The position numbers and the translations under genes are program-made. This document shows positions 11,476 to 21,255 of a DNA stretch of 64,000 nt, one piece after another. Source of the DNA: Hetaerina americana (taxonomy: Eukaryota; Arthropoda; Insecta; Odonata; Calopterygidae); assembly GCA_022747635.1 (NCBI GenBank), contig JAKTNV010000162.1, forward strand, positions 381,501 to 445,500, in the 5' to 3' direction. The notes beneath the pieces were generated by a model. That model ran no database searches and had not been told where the DNA came from. It was given only the letters and a program-made list of their open reading frames with translations. Each line of letters opens with the position of its first letter. Within the stretch, counting starts at the first letter, position 1.

Positions 11476-13240
11476 TAAGCTCGTGCAACTCGCATAATTG
11501 TTGGAGCATAAAGATTTTCTTCTCCGTTTTTGTCTTTAAGAGACTTAACTGGTGATGCATGGACATAAAGTATCCAAACAGTGACTGTTCATTGTGTGCG
11601 GAATTTGAAGCCGGAAGGTTTGGTAGGTGATTTAAAGAGGAAGAAGAGGAAAGTGAAATAGCGCCGCCGGGCAGAAGTGGGTTGATAACATGGGGAGGAG
11701 GGATCCTAGGAGGGGGGAGAGAGGGAAATGGGTTGGTGGCGGTAAAAGATGATTGGTCCTGCAAAGGACCTTGAGCTCTAGGAGCCCAAGCATTCTTGTC
11801 AGGAGCCGGGGCAGGTATATATGTTTTCCCTTGGGCTGGTCCTCGGGAAATTGTGTCGCGCTTTTCTCTCGCCAATTTTCGTTGATTTTCCCATTTAAAA
11901 ACGGGACATCCGCGATAATTGGCGGGGTGCTCCATTGTGCAGTTTACGCATCGCGCGGGCGTACTGCGATCTTTCTTTTCACATTCGGATGTTAAGTGTG
12001 GACCGGCACACTTAACGCAACGGGGCCGAATGTTACAATAATTTTTTGTATGTCCGAAGCCCTGGCATTTGTGGCACTGTACAACGCCCTTAGGTTTGGT
12101 GAATTTAGATATATTCACCCGCATGGTCAACAAGTATTCAGTTTTGAGAAGGTCCCCTGGTTGGGGGTCATTTGTTAAGATGACGTGATAAACTGGCACC
12201 AATCGCTTGATGCCAGTTGTTTTCCCTTTCATCCTGTCCTCGTAGGTAGGTTTGGTGGTGGTCAGTTGTACTACGCTTTTTACTTTATACCCCATTCGGT
12301 GTAATTCTAGCTCTAATTCCTTTGCATTTACGTCGCCTACCAGGTTTTTTACACAATATTCTTTCAGCCTATCGGCTGGAAGCTGGTAAGACGTATACTC
12401 TAGGTCCCTAGTTTTAAGAATGTGTTTAGTTTTAACATAATCCTCAGTGTTGGCACAAGTTATTGCCACGGTGTTTGGTCCCTTGAGGATACATTTGGGC
12501 GGCGAGAGAAGATTCGCCGTCAACTCCTTAGCCAATTCAACCCACCCTTTCACATTATGGACGGTTATGGCCGGGATTTTGGGTGATTTAGGTACGGATG
12601 GCTGAGTCTCCATCACCTCAGCCGATGACTCAATGGGTGAAAACCTATTTGGATGAGCGATATCTGGGGAGTCTAAAATTCTTCGCCTCTTAAGCGGGGT
12701 ACCTTTTTTCCTGGAGACGACAGTGAAGCCGTCGTCTCTTTGACCATGCGGTGTTTGTGCTTGAGGGCCTTTGTTAAGCGGTTCGGCGAGAGGGAGGGCA
12801 ACAGTGGTCGTTGCTGAAGAGGTGGACGTTGTCAAATGGTTGTTGCTATTGTTATTGGCCGTGTTCCTCGCTTCCATGGCTGTTTCAGAGGTACCTACTA
12901 AATTGACCTTTTCTTGATGTTTATTGACCTTTTGCTGCTTTTGAAGGGCGGCAATGGCTGCGGCTGTCGCCGGGGATGGCGAAGCTATGTCGCTATTGTG
13001 TTTGCGAGAGAATTTAGTGCTGTCAAGAGCTTCTGTCTGTGCAATTGCTTGCCTCTGGGCCTGACCGGCCGGGCCAGGTTTACCTTTTTCGTGATTTTTC
13101 TCCTTTCGCGGGTCCTCTTTCGCCCGTGCACTAAATGTGTATACTTGTTTAAACATTCCTTGCAACGGCAAGGGAGGTGGCGCTGGAATAAGGTTGTTTA
13201 TATCGTTGGCAGTACTTGCTTTGTTGGACGAATCGGCCAT
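11468..13240 (-). CDS. Jockey-clade A ORF1: zinc-knuckle nucleic-acid-binding protein
   Basis: A 590-residue Gag-like protein that in this clade binds element RNA in a ribonucleoprotein. The start is the ATG at 13240 (MADSSNKAST). The frame is open 29 codons further upstream, but only to a TTG, so that extension is unlikely to be used in a eukaryote. The N-terminal 220 residues are low-complexity (Ala, Gln, Asn, Ser, Pro). An RRM-like/PRE_C2HC-like region at about 221-381 precedes three knuckles: C389-C402 (CX2CX4HX4C), C408-C420 (CX2CX3HX4C) and C431-C445 (CX2CX3HX6C), the usual Jockey arrangement. A Pro/Ser-rich tail follows, then a short helical C-terminus. ORF2 begins 8 nt before its stop. 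Confidence 0.92.
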   Translation of the reverse strand: MADSSNKASTANDINNLIPAPPPLPLQGMFKQVYTFSARAKEDPRKEKNHEKGKPGPAGQAQRQAIAQTEALDSTKFSRKHNSDIASPSPATAAAIAALQKQQKVNKHQEKVNLVGTSETAMEARNTANNNSNNHLTTSTSSATTTVALPLAEPLNKGPQAQTPHGQRDDGFTVVSRKKGTPLKRRRILDSPDIAHPNRFSPIESSAEVMETQPSVPKSPKIPAITVHNVKGWVELAKELTANLLSPPKCILKGPNTVAITCANTEDYVKTKHILKTRDLEYTSYQLPADRLKEYCVKNLVGDVNAKELELELHRMGYKVKSVVQLTTTKPTYEDRMKGKTTGIKRLVPVYHVILTNDPQPGDLLKTEYLLTMRVNISKFTKPKGVVQCHKCQGFGHTKNYCNIRPRCVKCAGPHLTSECEKKDRSTPARCVNCTMEHPANYRGCPVFKWENQRKLAREKRDTISRGPAQGKTYIPAPAPDKNAWAPRAQGPLQDQSSFTATNPFPSLPPPRIPPPHVINPLLPGGAISLSSSSSLNHLPNLPASNSAHNEQSLFGYFMSMHHQLSLLKTKTEKKIFMLQQLCELHELND

Positions 13241-13677
13241 TTCGCTGTGATTTTCGGAGCGCGATGTTGCTCCGAAATGGTACGATAGCCCACCCTGGGC
13301 TATGGCGTTTTTACAATTGACATGCAATGGCGTATATGTGTATACCTTTTGTGTATCGCTATTTTTTAAGGGGAACCCTAGCGTGGGGACCCACCCGGTT
13401 CACCGGCAAGTGCAATGCACCCAGGGGGCGCTTTGCCGGATAGCCGAAATGAGACGACCGATTTAATGATGAGGCGCAGAGCGCAACCCTCGAGTAAGAA
13501 AGTGGAGCTGGGTTAGCCACTCCTCTCGGGTGCCTTGCAACCTGGGCTATACCACCCGTTGATTGTCTGGCTGGAGCGTTCTTGTGGTTTTCTTGAAGTT
13601 GACGAATGTGTTATTTGAAAACCCCGTCCTGTCTCTCTCTCTAATCTCTAATCGTCTAATCTCTCTCTAATCAGTGT
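13241..13677 (-). promoter_or_regulatory. 5' UTR of Jockey-clade A copy 1
   Basis: A 437-bp leader, G+C-rich near ORF1. The element-sense 5' end starts with purine-rich direct repeats (ATTAGAGAGA type, 13640-13677 on the + strand as TCTCTCTAAT). Non-LTR elements of this kind usually carry an internal promoter in the leader, so one is expected here, but no specific promoter motif is identified. Confidence 0.6.
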
Positions 13678-15722
13678 TTGTCCACCAGGCCCCGTGGTGC
13701 CATGATTTAATGCCCTCACATGCCCCCACGTCCTTCACATAAAAACGGGGGGGGGCGGGTACCATTAGAAAAGCATCCTCGCGTGCTAGTTCCTCCGCCC
13801 CCTTCCACCTCTCGATTCTGCGGAGTAGGAAATTCGAGTCGTCGAGGCCCCCTACTCCACCGGGCGGTGTGTACGAAGGCACTACGGCGCTTAGGATGCG
13901 CAGTCCGGTAAAAATCATACACTTCATCTATATCTATATAATACCCCGCAAGCAGCCGCAAGGGCGATTGACGTGGGGTGTTTGGTCACCAACTGTAAAA
14001 AGGAAATATACCACATGCAAAAGAAATAACACGCAAAGATACACCCACAGCAGCGCACACACCCATGCAAAAATCCCTTCATCCAATACTGATGCAAACG
14101 CCTATACCGCAAAAAAACTAAAAAACTGACCCCCTTGATGCAGCACGGAAGCCATCCTACAACACGGAAGCCAGGACAAACAAGCAAGAAATTTAAACAT
14201 CACTACCACATGAAAATGTACCACGTAGCACTCCACCCCGAAAGAGTCTGTAAAAGGCAACGAATTCGACCCAACGTTGCTGGTAGCAGGAATTTCCCCC
14301 CGCGGAGAGGGACGAGGAAATGAAATGGAAACTTAAAAACAGATGAAATAAACACAAATGTGGTCATTCGGAAAGAATGGATTATAACAAAACGCATAAG
14401 GTTAGTGGAAGAGCATGCATAATACATACAACTAATGATTTTTTAGACGCTGAGGGTGGCTAGTGGAATTTTTGCTATCTATAACCCTGCAGTTGCTATC
14501 CCGTATTGTCCGGGGGGAAATGGAGTCCTTAAGTCTTCTAGCTCTGGCATCTATTTCTTGATTTTTATATGCATGATCCAAGCGACCAATGTATATATTA
14601 GTACGAATAATTTGCGAGACCTCGGTGCTGAGCCATGCGGATCAAATTTATTCAATCATTTCAATCTTGCATTGAGACGTCTTTCAGCCAATGATTCCCA
14701 CCCTAAATCCATGAATATTTATATAAAAACTCATACATTATGGCACCCTCATTTCTTCTTCTTGGCCTTATGGTTAAGATCAAATTGAGGTCCGGCCCCC
14801 GGTGCACTTTCAAGTCCGCAATGGACCGGTAGCTTGAGCACCGAGGCCGCACGGCCGCTTTAGGACCCCCGGGGGAACTCTCCGTCAATCCCGTACGTAT
14901 CCGAGCAGGGCGGATGATTTGAACTACGCGCGGTTTCATTTTCGGCCGCGACGATGGTCAAGCGACAGTTATTCGAGCTTTACGCCCGATCGGTTTTGTT
15001 GACCTCCTCCCTCCAGTAGGTATTTGTTAAAGATTATATCAACCAAAAAACCATCATCTCAAATCGCCAAACAATTTAAATGTCTTCCCGATTCCACTCG
15101 TAATGGCCCAGACCAGCCATAGAAACCGAGAAGAGGTTGAGTGCCTTCAGCGCATAAGTCGGCCGCAACCTGTACTATGCGGCTGGGAATCACGCGCTCA
15201 ATGCAAACTTTGATATTTTGAAAAGTTTCGTTCCGCGGTACTTATCAGACCGCGGGGAAGCAGAGCGGCCCGGTCCGGAGGGGACCTGGAAGCGCACCGT
15301 GGGCCGGACTACGCTTTGATCTTAGCCATAAGGCTAAGAAGAAGAATCGGGGACCAAACTGTATGATTTTTCGCGGACGGCGCTCCTACGCGCCGAAGCG
15401 CCTTGGCACGTGCCACCCGTGGGTAAAAGGGGAGGGGAGGAGTCGGGCTCGAATGCCACGACGTTCCTCCTCTACTGATTGCGGGAGGAGGGGGGCGGAG
15501 GACCTAGCACGCGAGGATTCATTCTGGTGGGTGCGACGCGCTGAATTTAAAATTTATTATGTTGAAATTTTTCGTTCCGCAGTCCCTTAGAAAACGGGAA
15601 AACCCTCCGTCGCACCCCTCTGTTTCAGCATTTACATCTTTTAATCATTTTGTTAGTTGAAAAGGAAAAATTTTCAATTAACATTCCACGGTGTTTCAGG
15701 CCGTAGAATATTGTCCACCAGG

Positions 15723-16377
15723 ACCAGACCAGACCAGATCCCCTAATGACTGGGCATTTTGCCCTCATTTTATGCGCTGCTTCGGTGTGACAACGTCCAC
15801 CCCTTCAGCGTTAGTGTATGTGCAGTTTGCACAGGGAAATAAATGGCGATCGAATGTGTAAATGACGAACGTGTACCTTTCCAGTGTTAGTGAAGGAGAA
15901 ATTGAAAGAAAGACCTCTAGTGGGTTGGCAATTGGCCTTATCTTAAAGGAAGGACTAAAATTAGCTTAATTCTAAGGGCCGAGACATTTTGCCCAAAAAC
16001 ACGTCAACAGGACGGAAAAACATTTATCAATCTAAAAACTAAAATTAACATTAGATTCTGGTCTAATTAAATTCTATATAAGATATTTATTTTATTTTTT
16101 TTTCTCTTTTGTTGTTTTTTTTTTAAATATATATATATATATTTTTTTCTTTGGATATATATATAATTTTCTTTTTGTCCTTTTTTTTTATTTTTTTTTT
16201 TAATTTTTTATAAATTTCTTAACTTTTCTTTTCAAAGTCCTTTTTTTTACATACAATGAAAGCAAATTGGCAGTTACACAATGCCTTAAACATAAAACCT
16301 TAACTCTAGCTGAAATACATTTATAATTTTTGACACATCTATAGAAAAAGAAAGTCATAGAAAAGAATTCGGTAATG
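15723..16377 (-). other. 3' UTR of Jockey-clade A copy 2
   Basis: 655 bp, nearly identical to the 3' UTR of copy 1, including the internal A-rich stretch (T-rich on +, about 16090-16210) and the terminal CTGGT units. No gene is seen. Confidence 0.8.
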
Positions 16378-19053
16378 TTACCGAAATAGAATTTCTTTTG
16401 GCAGTCTGTAGCTCGGATGGCGTTTTCTATGAAGGGAGTAATCCCATATGTTCTTTGTAAGCGTGTTTTGTGGAAGGGACCTCTCGAGTCGTTCAGCTTG
16501 CGCTCGAATGAAGTCGTGTATTTTAGGTATTTTGTGTGCGTTTCTGATCTCATGTATTGGGACGAGTTTACTCTGGTTTGTGAGGTAGCGAAGTATTGTA
16601 TTTTGGAATGTTTCTAAGCGTATTCTGTCTGTTTTTGTCGCGTTCCCGAAAATTTCGCAGCCGTACAGCATCCTGGGACGGATATACGAAAGGTACAGTC
16701 TAATCTTGGTTCGGTGCGTGAGGCGCGATTTGGAGCACAAGAGTGGAGACAGAAGTGCTCTTGTGCCCTGAGCGATGTGTAAGGCATGCTGCACGTGCGT
16801 GGCCCATGTCAGTCTGTAGTCGAAGTGTATCCCTAAGAATTTGTGTGACAATTTCGTCGGAATACGCACGGATTGAAAGGTTAGAGGTTTTTTTGGGAAA
16901 TAGCTTCGTCTCCTCCGAAAGTCGACAACAACACTTTTCTCAGCGTTAATTGTTACTTTCGAGTCGACGGTCCACTTTTCGAGTAAAGAGAGGTGGTTTT
17001 GTATCTTTCGGAAGGCACATGTGCCGCTCCAAGACCTTGCCGCGATAGCAGTATCGTCGGCGAACATGAAAGTTTGAGTTTGTGGAGAAGAAGGAAGATC
17101 GTTGACATAGCAGTTGAAGAGAGTAGGAGATAATATGGCGCCCTGCGGGACGCCACAATTTATCTGTTTCCCGGTTGATAGAGCTCCGTTTTCGGCGACA
17201 TGTATAGCTCGTGAAGCGAGAAAACTATGGAACATCTTGATGAGATGTAATGGAACCCCGATTTTAAATAATTTAAGTATCAATCCATCATGCCAGACTT
17301 GGTCGAATGCCTTGGCCACATCCAAGAACAACACTGCAGTCTGTTGGTTGTTCTGCATGCCGTGGCTGATATACTCTGCTAGTCTGAGTATCTGCAGGGA
17401 GGTGGAATGTCCTTCCCGGAATCCCATTTGTTCCGGTCGTATTACGTCATTGGTCCGTAGGAAGAGGTCTAGACGGGCTTTTAAAATTGATTCAAACAGC
17501 TTAGAGATAGATGAAAGTAAGGAAATAGGTCTACGGTTTAAAGGAATTGTCGGGTCTTTGCCTGGCTTGGGAAGCAGGCACACTTTTGCTATTTTCCAGG
17601 AATCTGGAAAGTAGCAAGAGGAAAGACAGTTATTAAATAAGCCCAGTAGGTGACGAACGGCCGGCAGTGGCGCGTTCTTCAAATGCCTGTTTGAGATGTC
17701 ATCAATACCCGGGGCTTTTTTCGGGTTTAAGTACTTTATTGTCATTCTAAGCTCCGTCTCAGTGACCGGCTGGAATGGAGGAGTCGGAAGGAGACCTAAG
17801 CTACTTACAGCAGCCTCGGCTTCTTCGTCCTCCCGCGTCCTTGGCCAGTCGGTTTTAAGAGTCATGGTTTCCTGGAACGCGTTGGCTAGGATTTCTGCCT
17901 TGTCATTGGCGTCGAAGTACAGGCTGTCGTTATGCCTGATGGGCTGGTCTGGACGGCCTTTTTTGGTCAGTTGCTTAGCAACCTTCCAAAGGGATCCGTC
18001 GTCGAAGGAAAGGTTGTCGAGTTTGTCTCTCCATTGGTCATTAAACCAATTTCTGATCTCGCGTTTGACGCAGGACGCGAAAAAGTTATAACGCCGTTTA
18101 TAGGCGCCATCCCTGGTTCGCGCCCATTGTCTGCGGGCCTTGTTGCGCTGTTTTATGAGTAGCAGGATGTCGTCGGGTAGGGCGTTTGAAGGAGGAGGGG
18201 GATGAGGGTACGGGAGCGATGCCAGTGCATGCGCGTCACGCATTGCCTCGGTTATGGCCAAGACATGAGCGTCAATGTCCTGCCGGGCTGAGGAGTGTGG
18301 GATTGTGATTGAGGAAAAGGCGTCTTCTGCTATGGAGGCGAACTGTTTCCAGTTCGTCTTTGAAGGAAGGGAAGGAGGCTGCTCATAAGGGACAGTCGCA
18401 ATGTCGGTTTTAATCGGGTAATGATCACTGGAGAGATCGGAAAGTACAGTTGGAGTCGTTATGTAAGGCAGATTTTTCGTTAGGCAGAAATCCAGGATGT
18501 CTTCACCACCACGGCTGTCAATGTGCGTTGCCGCTAGTGGCACTTCGACGTCTACCATGATGGAATTAACAATGTTATGCAAACGCCGGCCATTAGTATT
18601 CGCGGACCGGCACCCCCATTCCGTATGTTTTGAATTCCAATCGCCGATGGCTACGACGCGACTGTCAGTCGGGAATAAGGGACGAATTTCGTCAGGAAGA
18701 ATAGTTTTACCACTAGGTTGGTAAGCTGAATAGTTGTCAAGGTCACCTATGGGAGTTGGGAGTCGTATTCCGACGCATTCTAATGTACTAAGGGCGTATC
18801 CTTTCAGTGCTTTGTGTTTAATAGAGGATTTTACTGCGATGAGCACGCCACCACCGCGAGCGGTGGGACGGTCTCGCCGATATGTGGTATAGTTGGGCAA
18901 GTGGAATCTGTGACTGGGTGTCAGATGCGTCTCCTGAAGGGCGACTACATCGAAATTGCCAGAGCTTATAAAATTTTTGAGTTCCCGTTGGCGGCCGAGT
19001 ATGCCGTTGCAATTCCAACTGAGAAGGCAAATGTTACGGAGCTTACTAGTCAT
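16378..19053 (-). CDS. Jockey-clade A copy 2 ORF2: endonuclease-reverse transcriptase
   Basis: 891 residues, identical to the ORF2 product at 8800-11475. It has the same APE-type endonuclease motifs (QETHL, GDWN, SDH) and reverse transcriptase motifs (FLDVAKAFD, FADD), and the same 8-nt overlap with ORF1. The frame is fully open. Since the copy arose by DNA duplication, its intactness shows recent origin and not separate transposition. Confidence 0.93.
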   Translation of the reverse strand: MTSKLRNICLLSWNCNGILGRQRELKNFISSGNFDVVALQETHLTPSHRFHLPNYTTYRRDRPTARGGGVLIAVKSSIKHKALKGYALSTLECVGIRLPTPIGDLDNYSAYQPSGKTILPDEIRPLFPTDSRVVAIGDWNSKHTEWGCRSANTNGRRLHNIVNSIMVDVEVPLAATHIDSRGGEDILDFCLTKNLPYITTPTVLSDLSSDHYPIKTDIATVPYEQPPSLPSKTNWKQFASIAEDAFSSITIPHSSARQDIDAHVLAITEAMRDAHALASLPYPHPPPPSNALPDDILLLIKQRNKARRQWARTRDGAYKRRYNFFASCVKREIRNWFNDQWRDKLDNLSFDDGSLWKVAKQLTKKGRPDQPIRHNDSLYFDANDKAEILANAFQETMTLKTDWPRTREDEEAEAAVSSLGLLPTPPFQPVTETELRMTIKYLNPKKAPGIDDISNRHLKNAPLPAVRHLLGLFNNCLSSCYFPDSWKIAKVCLLPKPGKDPTIPLNRRPISLLSSISKLFESILKARLDLFLRTNDVIRPEQMGFREGHSTSLQILRLAEYISHGMQNNQQTAVLFLDVAKAFDQVWHDGLILKLFKIGVPLHLIKMFHSFLASRAIHVAENGALSTGKQINCGVPQGAILSPTLFNCYVNDLPSSPQTQTFMFADDTAIAARSWSGTCAFRKIQNHLSLLEKWTVDSKVTINAEKSVVVDFRRRRSYFPKKPLTFQSVRIPTKLSHKFLGIHFDYRLTWATHVQHALHIAQGTRALLSPLLCSKSRLTHRTKIRLYLSYIRPRMLYGCEIFGNATKTDRIRLETFQNTILRYLTNQSKLVPIHEIRNAHKIPKIHDFIRAQAERLERSLPQNTLTKNIWDYSLHRKRHPSYRLPKEILFR

Positions 19054-20818
19054 TAAGCTCGTGCAACTCGCATAATTGTTGGAGCATAAAGATTTTCTTC
19101 TCCGTTTTTGTCTTTAAGAGACTTAACTGGTGATGCATGGACATAAAGTATCCAAACAGTGACTGTTCATTGTGTGCGGAATTTGAAGCCGGAAGGTTTG
19201 GTAGGTGATTTAAAGAGGAAGAAGAGGAAAGTGAAATAGCGCCGCCGGGCAGAAGTGGGTTGATAACATGGGGAGGAGGGATCCTAGGAGGGGGGAGAGA
19301 GGGAAATGGGTTGGTGGCGGTAAAAGATGATTGGTCCTGCAAAGGACCTTGAGCTCTAGGAGCCCAAGCATTCTTGTCAGGAGCCGGGGCAGGTATATAT
19401 GTTTTCCCTTGGGCTGGTCCTCGGGAAATTGTGTCGCGCTTTTCTCTCGCCAATTTTCGTTGATTTTCCCATTTAAAAACGGGACATCCGCGATAATTGG
19501 CGGGGTGCTCCATTGTGCAGTTTACGCATCGCGCGGGCGTACTGCGATCTTTCTTTTCACATTCGGATGTTAAGTGTGGACCGGCACACTTAACGCAACG
19601 GGGCCGAATGTTACAATAATTTTTTGTATGTCCGAAGCCCTGGCATTTGTGGCACTGTACAACGCCCTTAGGTTTGGTGAATTTAGATATATTCACCCGC
19701 ATGGTCAACAAGTATTCAGTTTTGAGAAGGTCCCCTGGTTGGGGGTCATTTGTTAAGATGACGTGATAAACTGGCACCAATCGCTTGATGCCAGTTGTTT
19801 TCCCTTTCATCCTGTCCTCGTAGGTAGGTTTGGTGGTGGTCAGTTGTACTACGCTTTTTACTTTATACCCCATTCGGTGTAATTCTAGCTCTAATTCCTT
19901 TGCATTTACGTCGCCTACCAGGTTTTTTACACAATATTCTTTCAGCCTATCGGCTGGAAGCTGGTAAGACGTATACTCTAGGTCCCTAGTTTTAAGAATG
20001 TGTTTAGTTTTAACATAATCCTCAGTGTTGGCACAAGTTATTGCCACGGTGTTTGGTCCCTTGAGGATACATTTGGGCGGCGAGAGAAGATTCGCCGTCA
20101 ACTCCTTAGCCAATTCAACCCACCCTTTCACATTATGGACGGTTATGGCCGGGATTTTGGGTGATTTAGGTACGGATGGCTGAGTCTCCATCACCTCAGC
20201 CGATGACTCAATGGGTGAAAACCTATTTGGATGAGCGATATCTGGGGAGTCTAAAATTCTTCGCCTCTTAAGCGGGGTACCTTTTTTCCTGGAGACGACA
20301 GTGAAGCCGTCGTCTCTTTGACCATGCGGTGTTTGTGCTTGAGGGCCTTTGTTAAGCGGTTCGGCGAGAGGGAGGGCAACAGTGGTCGTTGCTGAAGAGG
20401 TGGACGTTGTCAAATGGTTGTTGCTATTGTTATTGGCCGTGTTCCTCGCTTCCATGGCTGTTTCAGAGGTACCTACTAAATTGACCTTTTCTTGATGTTT
20501 ATTGACCTTTTGCTGCTTTTGAAGGGCGGCAATGGCTGCGGCTGTCGCCGGGGATGGCGAAGCTATGTCGCTATTGTGTTTGCGAGAGAATTTAGTGCTG
20601 TCAAGAGCTTCTGTCTGTGCAATTGCTTGCCTCTGGGCCTGACCGGCCGGGCCAGGTTTACCTTTTTCGTGATTTTTCTCCTTTCGCGGGTCCTCTTTCG
20701 CCCGTGCACTAAATGTGTATACTTGTTTAAACATTCCTTGCAACGGCAAGGGAGGTGGCGCTGGAATAAGGTTGTTTATATCGTTGGCAGTACTTGCTTT
20801 GTTGGACGAATCGGCCAT
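19046..20818 (-). CDS. Jockey-clade A copy 2 ORF1: zinc-knuckle protein
   Basis: 590 residues from the ATG at 20818, identical to the ORF1 product at 11468-13240. It has a low-complexity N-terminus, a PRE_C2HC-like region and three CCHC knuckles at the same positions. The in-frame extension upstream to 20905 begins with TTG and is not taken as the start. Confidence 0.92.
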   Translation of the reverse strand: MADSSNKASTANDINNLIPAPPPLPLQGMFKQVYTFSARAKEDPRKEKNHEKGKPGPAGQAQRQAIAQTEALDSTKFSRKHNSDIASPSPATAAAIAALQKQQKVNKHQEKVNLVGTSETAMEARNTANNNSNNHLTTSTSSATTTVALPLAEPLNKGPQAQTPHGQRDDGFTVVSRKKGTPLKRRRILDSPDIAHPNRFSPIESSAEVMETQPSVPKSPKIPAITVHNVKGWVELAKELTANLLSPPKCILKGPNTVAITCANTEDYVKTKHILKTRDLEYTSYQLPADRLKEYCVKNLVGDVNAKELELELHRMGYKVKSVVQLTTTKPTYEDRMKGKTTGIKRLVPVYHVILTNDPQPGDLLKTEYLLTMRVNISKFTKPKGVVQCHKCQGFGHTKNYCNIRPRCVKCAGPHLTSECEKKDRSTPARCVNCTMEHPANYRGCPVFKWENQRKLAREKRDTISRGPAQGKTYIPAPAPDKNAWAPRAQGPLQDQSSFTATNPFPSLPPPRIPPPHVINPLLPGGAISLSSSSSLNHLPNLPASNSAHNEQSLFGYFMSMHHQLSLLKTKTEKKIFMLQQLCELHELND

Positions 20819-21255
20819 TTCGCTGTGATTTTCGGAGCGCGATGTTGCTCCGAAATGGTACGATAGCCCACCCTGGGCTATGGCGTTTTTACAATTGACA
20901 TGCAATGGCGTATATGTGTATACCTTTTGTGTATCGCTATTTTTTAAGGGGAACCCTAGCGTGGGGACCCACCCGGTTCACCGGCAAGTGCAATGCACCC
21001 AGGGGGCGCTTTGCCGGATAGCCGAAATGAGACGACCGATTTAATGATGAGGCGCAGAGCGCAACCCTCGAGTAAGAAAGTGGAGCTGGGTTAGCCACTC
21101 CTCTCGGGTGCCTTGCAACCTGGGCTATACCACCCGTTGATTGTCTGGCTGGAGCGTTCTTGTGGTTTTCTTGAAGTTGACGAATGTGTTATTTGAAAAC
21201 CCCGTCCTGTCTCTCTCTCTAATCTCTAATCGTCTAATCTCTCTCTAATCAGTGT
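20819..21255 (-). promoter_or_regulatory. 5' UTR of Jockey-clade A copy 2
   Basis: 437-bp leader, a duplicate of 13241-13677 with the same purine-rich terminal repeats. It is a presumed internal promoter region, by analogy with the clade only. Confidence 0.55.

Larger units (their letters stand above)
8146..13677 (-). mobile_element. Jockey-clade LINE family A, copy 1
   Basis: A complete-looking non-LTR retrotransposon of 5,532 bp on the - strand. The 12-bp target-site duplication TTGTCCACCAGG is at 8134-8145 and 13678-13689. It has a 5' UTR, ORF1 with three zinc knuckles, ORF2 with endonuclease and reverse transcriptase, and a 654-bp 3' UTR. Both ORFs are open. The 3' terminus (low coordinates) is not poly(A): in element sense it ends in three CTGGT units. 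An A-rich stretch lies inside the 3' UTR instead. Family motifs and the ORF1 knuckle pattern fit the Jockey clade; the exact family cannot be named without a database search. Confidence 0.93.
7073..14649 (+). repeat. Satellite monomer U3, interrupted by Jockey-clade element A copy 1
   Basis: Satellite portions are 7073-8145 and 13678-14649; they total 2,033 bp after removing the element and one target duplication. The extra length over 2,020 comes from a 10-bp duplication in the LINE-fossil segment near 13949, 2 bp in the hairpin motif near 7662 (CCGCGGTACTTATCAGACC) and one extra G in the G run near 13747. U3 and U4 share these features and differ from the rest of the array. Confidence 0.95.
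15723..21255 (-). mobile_element. Jockey-clade LINE family A, copy 2 (segmental duplicate)
   Basis: 5,533 bp, at the identical monomer position and orientation as copy 1, with the same target duplication at 15711-15722 and 21256-21267. Both ORF products are identical to copy 1. The few differences seen are a G/A at 8634 versus 16212 and a one-base length difference in the 3' part. Two independent insertions at one exact site with this identity are implausible, so this is a duplication of the monomer with its insertion. Confidence 0.95.

Noticed and set aside
15723..21255. Independent second insertion of Jockey-clade A at a preferred site
   Set aside because: The flanking satellite variants are duplicated too and the offset is constant, so DNA duplication explains it better. 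The other three elements chose different sites, which argues against a preferred target.
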